64,000 nt of DNA from Hirsutella rhossiliensis (lineage: Eukaryota; Ascomycota; Sordariomycetes; Hypocreales; Ophiocordycipitaceae): contig NW_025408667.1 of the NCBI RefSeq assembly GCF_020360975.1, forward strand, positions 3,410,001-3,474,000. Direction: 5' to 3'. Shown here in pieces: positions 55,600-64,000 of this stretch; position 1 is the first letter of the stretch; each line of letters starts with the position of its first letter. Position numbers and translations under genes: made by a program. The notes beneath the pieces are model-generated. The model did not search any database, was not told the DNA's origin, and worked only from the letters and a program-made list of their open reading frames with translations.

Positions 55600-58500
55600 A
55601 TATAGGAATAAAGTAAGGGTATATATAATAGCGCTTAACCTTAAGTTAATCCTATTACTAGATAAAGATAAATATAAAGGGATTCTATAAGAAGAATAAG
55701 CCGAAATCCTACTAACTCTTTACTAGTTTAAAGATACTTTCTTAGCTAATAAATCCGACTTACTACTAGCTAGAAAAGGAATAGATTACTTAATTAATTT
55801 AATCCTTAATATAGAACCCCTTTATAGACCGATTTACCCTTTATCGTAAAAGGAACTCTAAGTATTACGCGACTAAATCTAAGATTTAATAAAAAGGAAA
55901 ATAATCTAAGAGTTAAAGAGCCTAGCTAAGGTACCTATCCTTTTCGTTCTAAAAAAGGTTAATACCTTATAGCTATATATAGACTACCGAGGACTTAACT
56001 AGGTTATATAAAAGAATCGGTACCCTTTACCCTTTATTTTAGAGATTATTAACCGCTATTAAGGAGCTAAGTATTTTTCTAAGATTAATATATAGAATAT
56101 ATATTAATATATTTAAATTTAAAAAGGAGATAAATAAAAGACTGCTTTCTAAACGTATTATAGATATTTCGATTACCTAGTAATACCCTTTAGACTTACT
56201 AACGTACTAGCTACGTTTTAAAGCTATATCTATTAAGCGCTTAAGAGGCTTATAGATATAATCTATATAGTTTACCTTAATAATATCTTTATATACTTTA
56301 AGATAAGAGAAGAATATACTAAATACTTAGGATAAGTAATAAAAAGGCTAAGGGCTATAGAGCTCTATATAAAACTATCGAAGTATACCTTTTATTAATA
56401 GTTAATTAAGTTCCTTAGGTTTATTTTATCTATTAATAGGGTATTAATAAACCCTTAATAGGTAGAAGTAATAGCTTAATAGCTTAAACCTATAACCTAC
56501 TATAATATTTAGGTTTTCCTTAAGTTCTATAATTTTTACTAATAATTTATATATAGGTACTCTAGAGCTATAGTGCCCCTAACTATATTACTAAAGGGGA
56601 GTAAGAATAGGAAGAAGCTAGGGAGAGTAGAGCTAAACCTTACTAAATAAGTAGCGTTTTAAGCTTTTAAGAATACTTTTTAAAGAGCCCTACTCCTCCG
56701 ATATTACGATCTAGAAAGATATATTTATATCGAAATAAATATATCGTAATTCGCGATAGTAGGAATTATCTTTTAACCTAATAATAAAGGGCGTTACTAT
56801 TTAATCGTATTTTAGTTAAGGAAGTTTATAGGAGCCGAACTTAATTATAGTATTTTAAACTAAGAACTATTCGCTATTATTAAGTTATTTAAATACTAGC
56901 GATATTATATTAAAGGGGTAGCGTATAAAGTAAAGGTATTATTAGACTATTATAACCTTTAAATATTTATATACTAGACCTCCTTAAATAAAAGGTAAGT
57001 AAGATAGTATATATATTTAATACTATTTAACTTTACGATTAAGTATTATATAGGTAAATTAAACCTAGTAAACGCGCTATTAAGAATGCCTAGATATAAG
57101 GGTAAGAAGCCCTTATTCATAGAACTATTACTAGAGCTATAAGTAAAGCTAGCTACTATTAATACCGTATTTATATAAAGGAATAATAAGGCGTTTTTAT
57201 AAGTAAAGAGAAACTTAACCTTAAGTTAATATAAGCGTAGTAAAGCGCTATTATATAAGGAAAATATATAAGCTTATCTATAGTAAAACTATAATAATTT
57301 AAGCGCGAGACCTAAATAATTAGCCGATTAAGCTAAAGAGAGAGCTAGTTATAAATAGTTACTCTTAAGGAAGACCGCTAAAAAAGCAGCCTATTATATA
57401 AAGGTTTATATAGTAAAAGTTCTAGAACCGTTACTAGAGTTATTAAAACGTACTTAGTCGGTTAATAAAGCGATTAGTAGGCTAAAGGAGACTAAAAACT
57501 TCTTAAAAGGGAAGGGTTTTTAGTTAATACGCTTAGATAGACTACTACTATAAAAGGGTCGTATTATAATACCTTTAAAAGTAGCTTTATAGTAAGAGCT
57601 AATATAGCTCTTTTATAACGATCTATTAGTAAGATACTTTAGCTCTTAACGTACTAGTAAACTACTAATAAGGAACTTCTACTAAGATAAAATAATAAAA
57701 GATATAAATAAATACGTTTAGTTATACTTAGTATATTAAGGTATAGTATCTAGGAGGCATCGCCCTTATAGTACTATATAATTATTACTATATCTTATAT
57801 AACTATAGGAAGAATTATTAATAGACTTTACTATAGGTCTACCTAAAGTATAGTATAATAGATAAGACGCTAATACGATCTTAGTAATTATAGACTAATA
57901 TACTAAGTATTACCTCTTCTTTCCTATCTCTAAGATAATAATAGCTCTAAAGCTAGTAGAATTATTCTATTACTAAGTTAAATTAGTATATAGACCTCTA
58001 AAAGGTATTATCTTAGATAAAAGGTCCCTATTTATAAGTAAGTTTTAGTTAGATCTTTATTTTATCTTATAAGTAAAATATAGGCTATTAATAGTATTTT
58101 ACTTATAAACTAATAAGTAAATAAAACGAATAAACTAAGCTATATAGTACTACTTAAAATACTTTACTAACTTAAAATAAACTAACTAAGCGTTACTGTT
58201 ATATATTACTTAATTTATATATAATAATATAAAGAACGTAATAACTAGGTTATTACCTAATAAAGTATTAATAGGTTACTAACTAAACTTCTATATTAAT
58301 ACTAAAGATAATATTATTTAAAGGGGGGTACCTAAAGTAAGAGTAAGAGTTACTAAGCTATAAGAGCTATAAAAGAAGCTTAAGGAATACTAAGGAAAGG
58401 CTATTAAATCGTAAGTAAAATACTACGATTTAAGGTATTAACCGCTTATACTAAAAGTAAGAGACCTTATAGTACTATTAATAAAAAACTTACGCCTTAA

Positions 58501-58900
58501 GGATAAAAAAAGAAAACTCTTACCTAAGTATATTAGACCGTTTTAGGCCTTATAAGCTATTAAAAAGTAAGTATATTATCTTATATTCCTTAAAAAGTAC
58601 TTATACCTTTATAACGTTTTCTATATTAGTCTCTTAAAGCTATAAAAGGAGAGAAAAGGCACTTATAAAGATAGCGAAACCCTATTAATACTAAACTTAG
58701 AGAATAATAAAAGTAAATAAGAAGTCTAAGAGATTAAAGACTAAAAAAGATCTAAGGGCGATACCTTTTTCCTTATTAAATAAAAAGGATAGCTAGCTAA
58801 GTATAACTAATAGGTTAATACTAAAGATATAGTAAATAGCTAAAACCTTATTAAAGAATATACTACTTACCTAACTAGGAAAAAGAGGCGTAAGACTAAG
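55600..58900 (+). pseudogene. Gypsy-A copy 2 pol remnant: RT, RNase H, integrase, chromodomain
   Basis: It has the same domain order as copy 1. The RT box near 56275-56310 is LNNIF in place of LDDIL. The RNase H region lies at about 56690-57090, the integrase at about 57640-58370 and the chromodomain at about 58720-58860. Stops are more numerous than in copy 1. Confidence 0.85.
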
Positions 58901-59189
58901 TAAAGTAAGGAAACCTATTAATATAAAGAGACGCTATTAAATCGGTAATAAATCCCTACTAAATCGCTACTAACTTATTAACGTATTAGTACGCTTAAAT
59001 ATCTTATAACTATATATAAAATAGTAAAATAAAAGAATAAAGGAAAACTATTTATACTACCTATTAAATATTATTAAGGAAAATAAAACTAAACTATAAC
59101 TTTATTAATATCTTAATAATAAAGGAGAGAAAGATAGTTATAAATAAATAAAAGAAAGATAAGACTTATCTATTACTTCCGACTACCCT

Positions 59190-60741
59190 TCTTCTTTACT
59201 AGTATAGCGGGAACTAATTAAGGCGCCCCCTCCGCTATACTAAATACCTTTAGAAATACTAGAACTACCTTATCCTCCGCTCCTTTCTTATCCTTTATAT
59301 TAAGACCTATCTTTATTAGTATAGTACTTACCTCGGCCTTAGTAAATAGTAAGGCGTATTACTATAAAGTATAGCTTATATCGCTATTAATAAAGTAGAG
59401 TTTTAACTAAGATTCCTAGGCCTAGTACTCTAGGCTTATATAGGCGATATTAAATAAGGGCGTAGGGTTAAGGTAAATAATAAGCTTACGGCGCTTATTA
59501 ATTAGTATATAGTAGTCGGCACGCTTAACCTAGTATATTATTAAGCGGTCGCTAATAAAAGGGTTAGATAAAACTTATAATAGTAGACTTCTATATACCT
59601 ATAGTCTTAAAGGACTTACGATAGGCCGTCTTAGTAATATCGAAAGCCTTAGCTAAATACTATACTATAATAGTAAGATAGCGCCGATTAGCCTCCTTAA
59701 AAATAAGCACGCCTATATCTAAGCTATTATCCTTAGTATCTTTATTACTAGTCTTTAGCTTATTAAGCTTATATAAGTACTTAATAATAGCGACTATATT
59801 AGCCTAGTTACTAAATATAAGAGTAGCGGCCTTAAGAAAGATTAGCTTATTAATTATAATATTTAAAGTTAAGGGGAAACTTACTTAGTTATAGGTCGCG
59901 GTACGTTTATAGTATTACTTATAGCGCGTTAAGGAAACCCCTAAGAAAATATAGCTAATTAAGAGCACTTTAATAGGCTTAGGCTTAGTTATACTATACT
60001 CCTTAACGACTATCCTAAAATAATATATATACTAAAGCTTATAAGGGATAACCCCTTAGGCCTTAACTAAGCGGGCTTTAGCCTTAGATTAAGTACGCTT
60101 CTTTATAAGAGCGCGACTGCCTTATACCGCTACCTAGGTACCCTCGTTCTTAGCGCCGCCGTTCTTAGGTTCGTTAGTAAGAGGAGTTAAATCGCGGCTA
60201 TCTTTATTATTACCGTTATTATTATCTTAGCCCTTATTTAGCTAAGTATTAAGATAGTCTTAGCCCTTATTTAGCTAGGCCTTATTATTAATATCGGCCT
60301 ACTTATTTTAAGGAGCGGCCTAAGTAATAATCTCCTATTAGCTAGAGCCGCCCTATCGAGATAGAGTAGCTAGGTTATCGGTACTTACCTAGGAGCGCCT
60401 AAGTATAATCTCCTCGCTAGTATTAATATCGCTAATAAGGGTAATAGACTTATAAGTTTCCTAGCCTATAAAAGTAAGCTTATTAATAGCTAAAGTTAAG
60501 GTATTTAGTAAGGTAATAAGGGCACGACCTTTACTAACGTTAGGTCTTAGACTAAAAGTCTCTTAGGACTAGGATTCCCTTATACCTTTCTTAGCTTTCT
60601 TTATTAAAAGGGAACTAGTATCGCTATAAGACTTTTAGGCCGATCGCTTATACTTGAAGGGCGAACCCGCCGCTACCTACTCTTATATATAGTATAAGAA
60701 ATTAGCGTTATAGTTCTTTATTTTCTTTAGCGTAGAAGGTA
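59190..60741 (-). pseudogene. Gypsy-A copy 2 antisense ORF
   Basis: It corresponds to the minus-strand frame of copy 1. The start codon is now ATA (plus strand TAT at about 60740), a RIP-type loss. The acidic Asn-rich middle and the basic segment are still recognisable. Its presence in both copies shows that the frame belongs to the element rather than to one insertion. Confidence 0.55.
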
Positions 60742-61123
60742 TTATCGTTAATAAATCGTTAATAAAAAGTAATAAAAAAGGATATAAGGGATTAATAAAA
60801 AAAGGCATAAAACTCTATAGTAATTATAAGCGGAAGAGTTAAAAAATAAAATAAAATAAAAAAAGTAAGAGATATATATATATACTCTTTATATTATAGT
60901 TACGCGGCCGATATATAAGCGATACTATAACGGTTACTTAGCGGTAACCGCTAATATAATAACTATTAACGTTATAGGGCATAGACTAATATATACTTAT
61001 ATAAGCGTATACGCGCGATATATAACCGAAACTACCTCTCTTTTTAACTAAATATATATAGTATAGCGAAAGTAATATATATTTAAGATATAGCTAAGAC
61101 GTCTATATAAGAAGGGAGATAAT

Positions 61124-61380
61124 TATAAGAGCGCTACTAAAAGGTATAGGCTAATAAAGCACTTAGGTATATAGTATTAATATATCGGTAGGGTATTAGT
61201 AGGGAATTATACCTACCCCGCTTATATATTATAGACTACTTACTATTCTAATAAAAGAGGAAAAATCCTTCTTTTTATAAGCTTTAGTCTTATAATAAGG
61301 AGAATATAATATATATAGTATAGTACCTCTTACTATCTTTATTACCTAACTAATTATACTATAATATATATTCCCTTATA
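61124..61380 (+). repeat. Gypsy-A copy 2, 3' LTR
   Basis: 257 bp, from TATAAGAGCG to ATTCCCTTATA, colinear with the two LTRs of copy 1 and more mutated. Its target duplication cannot be checked because the 5' end is missing. Confidence 0.92.
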
Positions 61381-61844
61381 CTAAGATCTAATAGGTTCTT
61401 TATCCTTTATATATATTATAGTAAGCGTAAGACCTTACTTAAGGCTTTAACTAAGTAATATCTTAACCTTATAATTATATGATAGTAGTATAGTATATAA
61501 GTAGTATTTCCTAGTATTTTCCTTAGGTAGGCATAGGTATTTCTTTATAATTTCCCTTTTATATTCTTATAGTAACTTCTTAGGGAAATATTAGTATAGT
61601 CCTTAAGGAGCTATTATTACTTAGGAAATCCTAGTATATTCCCTATATAATATATCCTTAGGGGAAACCTCTATAAAATATCTATATAATCCGCTTAGTT
61701 ATTATTTCTAGGGTTTCTAAGTAATTTCCTAGAATTTACTTAGTAGCTTCTAGGTTCCTTCTTCCGCGGAGAGCCTTAAGGAGTTAAGGTAACTTCCTTA
61801 AGGGAAGTAGATATTATTATAAGTACCTAAATTATCGACTATAG
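61381..61844. other. Unassigned AT-rich spacer
   Basis: It is rich in TTTCCTAGTATTTTCC and CTTAGGGGAAA-like short motifs, some in inverted orientation. It separates Gypsy-A copy 2 from the inverted Gypsy-B copy 2. No gene seen. Confidence 0.3.
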
Positions 61845-64000
61845 GGTGTCTTATATTATAGGTAAATATATAATATCTATAAAATATACTTATAGTACTT
61901 ATAAGTAAGTAGTATTTATATATTATCTTTAAATTCTCCTTATAATTACTATTTTTATTATAGAGCTATAAAGGTATTAACTATAGTAATAGCTATAGTA
62001 TAGTTTCCTTTATATAGTACCCGTTAATATCGAATTAATATAGCTTATTAGTTTTCTATAAGAATTTAAGGTATTTATTAGGTTTTAATTTTAAGTATTT
62101 CTTTAAATTCTTTAAAGTATAAAGCGTATTCTCTAATAGTATTTTCCCTTAGTAGTAAGGGTAGTAGTATAAGTTTATTTTTATCTTCTATTTCTTTAAG
62201 TATTTCTTATTTTTTAGAGCTTATATTATTAATACTTCGTTATTCCTTTTTAGGTTATTATCTAAGTTTTATAAGTATTAATATCGCGAAGTATAGCTTA
62301 ATTTCGTAGTTCTTAGAGATATCCCTTAGTAAAAGGGACTAAGGAAGCTAAAAACACTTAGTATAAAAGAAGGAAGAAGGAGCTAAAAAGAGGTATAAAA
62401 AGGAGGGTAGGGGTATAAAGGGAAGTATAAGTAGCGATAGCTTCTTATAAAGGTAGCGAGAGATAAGACGGATATACTAGTAACGGCTAGAAAGGAGGGG
62501 AAAAACTAATAAAAAGCTCGGTTATTAAAAGGATATTAGTAGCTTCTTTAAGTAGGATCTTCTTTATTAATTAAGATGCTAGATAGGTATAAAGAGGGGC
62601 GTTAGATAAAGGAAAGAAGGATAATTAAGGTAATATAAAAATCATTCCCTTACTATAATTACTACCCCTATAAGAATTAAATATCTCTGCCCTACTTATC
62701 TAACCCCTTACTACTAATTTTACCTTTATATATTTTTATATACTTCTTATATCTCTTTTTATAAGAATAAAAGCTATATCTATATCTTTTTTATTATATT
62801 ATTTATAGACTACTTATTATTATTATCGATTTTTATTTTATATATCTTCTTAGAATTATTTACTATTCTTCTTAATTTAGTCTTAAAAGACTCCTTTAAA
62901 ATAAGGGTATTTTAGTTTTATAAATTTAACTTATTTCTATATTTTAAGATCCCTTTATTATATTATTATAAGGGTTTTCTTTAATAGCTTAAAGAACTAT
63001 CTAGTACCGTTCTTATCGCTTAGGTATATTATATATTCGTTATTATAGTATATAGTTTAACTAAGGAGTTTATACTTTAGTTCCTATCTATTAATAGCGT
63101 TTAAGTATTTCTTACTTTTTAAGGCTAGTACTTAATAGGTTTTCTTCTCCTTATAAGGTTATCTATATTCTTTAAAGTAATATCTAAGTTTCTTATAGTT
63201 AAAATACTTTCTTTTACTTTTCTATATTATATCTAGATTTATCCTACCTAAGTTAGTTATATAAGTATAGGTAATAAGAGTCTAGCGCTTCTTTTTATAG
63301 TTATCGCGTTAGTTAAAGTTATTTTTATAAAAAGGGTTTTAGTTTCCTATTTCTTATTTCTTTTCTTAGTATTATATATACTATCTATTATTAATTTATA
63401 CTACTATAGTAATATAGTCTAAGAGGTTATTAAGTTAATTTTCCTTATAGAGCTTATCCTTAACTTCTTCTTTAAGCTTATTATAAAATCGTAATATAAG
63501 AGGTTCGTCGTCCTAATTAAGTTTTAAGGTAACTTAATAGAACTTTTTAATATAATCTAATATTAAGATCCTTTATTAGAGTTCTTAAAGTTTTTATTTA
63601 GCTTCTTATTCCTTATTAGTTATTTTAAATACCTTTATAATAGCTTCTTTAAATCCTTAGAAACTAATAAAGACTTTATCTATCTTATTATCTTATTATA
63701 CTAGTTAGTTATTAAGAAAGTCTATTATAATAGGTCTAAACTAAGCGAGTGCTATTCTAAATAAATAATTTCCTATATAAAGTACCTTTTTAACTAGGTC
63801 TAAGAGTTTTATAGGGTAAAACTAGTAGTAGGCCTTAAGCTAAGTAATAAAGTCTTAAAGTATACTATAAGTACTATAAAATAGTCCTAGCTATTTTAGT
63901 TTAACTACTTCTTTAAGGTCCCTAACTTATTTATTACCTCCTTTATTCCTAAGTAGCTATACCTTATATTAAAGGGTAATAATCTCGTATATTATATCTT
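61845..64000 (-). mobile_element. Gypsy-B copy 2: inverted gag region, truncated, runs off the window
   Basis: The reverse complement matches about 39315-40870 of Gypsy-B copy 1. The segment at 61845-62150 mirrors 40620-40870, and the last bases of the window mirror 39315 onward. Pol is missing on the left; the 5' end and LTR would lie beyond position 64000. It is about 600 bases longer than the copy 1 interval, so an insertion or a length difference exists inside; I could not place it. RIP-saturated. Its gag knuckle region is too mutated to rate. Confidence 0.8.

Larger units (their letters stand above)
55571..61380 (+). mobile_element. Gypsy-A copy 2, 5'-truncated
   Basis: Colinear with about 7205-13029 of copy 1, from just upstream of the RT to the end of the 3' LTR. 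The 5' LTR, gag and most of the protease are missing. It is more mutated than copy 1: many CpG sites kept in copy 1 are TA here (for example CCCGCTACT versus CCTATTACT at the same place). Each copy also keeps some bases the other lost, so they were mutated at least partly independently. Confidence 0.9.

Noticed and set aside
1..64000. CRISPR arrays, rRNA or tRNA genes, bacterial operons
   Set aside because: No regularly spaced repeats, cloverleaf or ribosomal RNA signature was seen. The content is typical of a fungal nuclear repeat region.

Overview
The window looks like a transposon graveyard in the genome of a filamentous ascomycete (Pezizomycotina-type fungus). Most of it is made of degraded LTR retrotransposons (Ty1/copia and Ty3/gypsy chromoviruses), hAT, pogo/Fot1-like and Tc1/mariner-like DNA transposons, and a scrap of a Tad-like LINE. 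Nearly all of these carry the footprint of repeat-induced point mutation (RIP): CpA and TpG dinucleotides are almost absent over tens of kilobases, CAA/CAG/TGG codons have become TAA/TAG, and CpG is largely kept. No complete host gene is certain. The species cannot be named from the sequence alone.

Layout. 1-1080: C-terminal end of a RIP-mutated hAT transposase. 1251-4190: a non-RIPped island with a 15-bp minisatellite and two weak gene candidates. 4195 to about 17030: a copia element (Copia-A), split by a complete gypsy element (Gypsy-A copy 1, 5222-13029, TSD TAAAG) and by an unmutated solo LTR (14623-15102, TSD CTAAC). 17031-20790: remnant of a coding sequence interrupted by a pogo-like element (17344-19249) and, four unique bases later, a Tc1/mariner-like element (19258-20625). 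20790-24057: a second non-RIPped island holding a frameshifted fungal gene (21138-22598) whose N-terminus resembles ADP-ribosyl-cyclase-type NAD enzymes, a small hypothetical ORF and a LINE RNase H scrap. 24058-27798: lightly mutated copia element (Copia-B, minus strand), missing gag and its 5' LTR. 27799-30534: hAT-X with terminal inverted repeats. 30535-38280: heavily mutated DNA including a second hAT fragment (hAT-3) and unassigned sequence. 38291-48825: hAT-2, split by Gypsy-B copy 1 (38719-46499, TSD GGCGT). 49332-51204: a compact LTR element with only gag (TSD GATAC). 51210-55570: two unidentified, apparently convergent gene relics. 55571-61380: 5'-truncated Gypsy-A copy 2. 61845-64000: Gypsy-B copy 2, inverted and running off the window.

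History that can be read. Two full-length gypsy elements and the gag-only element keep exact target-site duplications, so the order of nesting is clear: Gypsy-A went into Copia-A, and Gypsy-B into hAT-2. Mutation load differs between neighbours. Gypsy-B copy 1 is saturated, while a solo LTR of the same family only 24 kb away is untouched, which gives a before-and-after pair for the mutation process. The pogo element has just six nonsense codons and one mutated catalytic aspartate, and Copia-B has only a few stops. Both therefore appear younger, or less exposed to RIP, than the rest. Saturation also removes ATG codons, because ATG contains TpG, so ordinary ORF finding is blind across most of this window.
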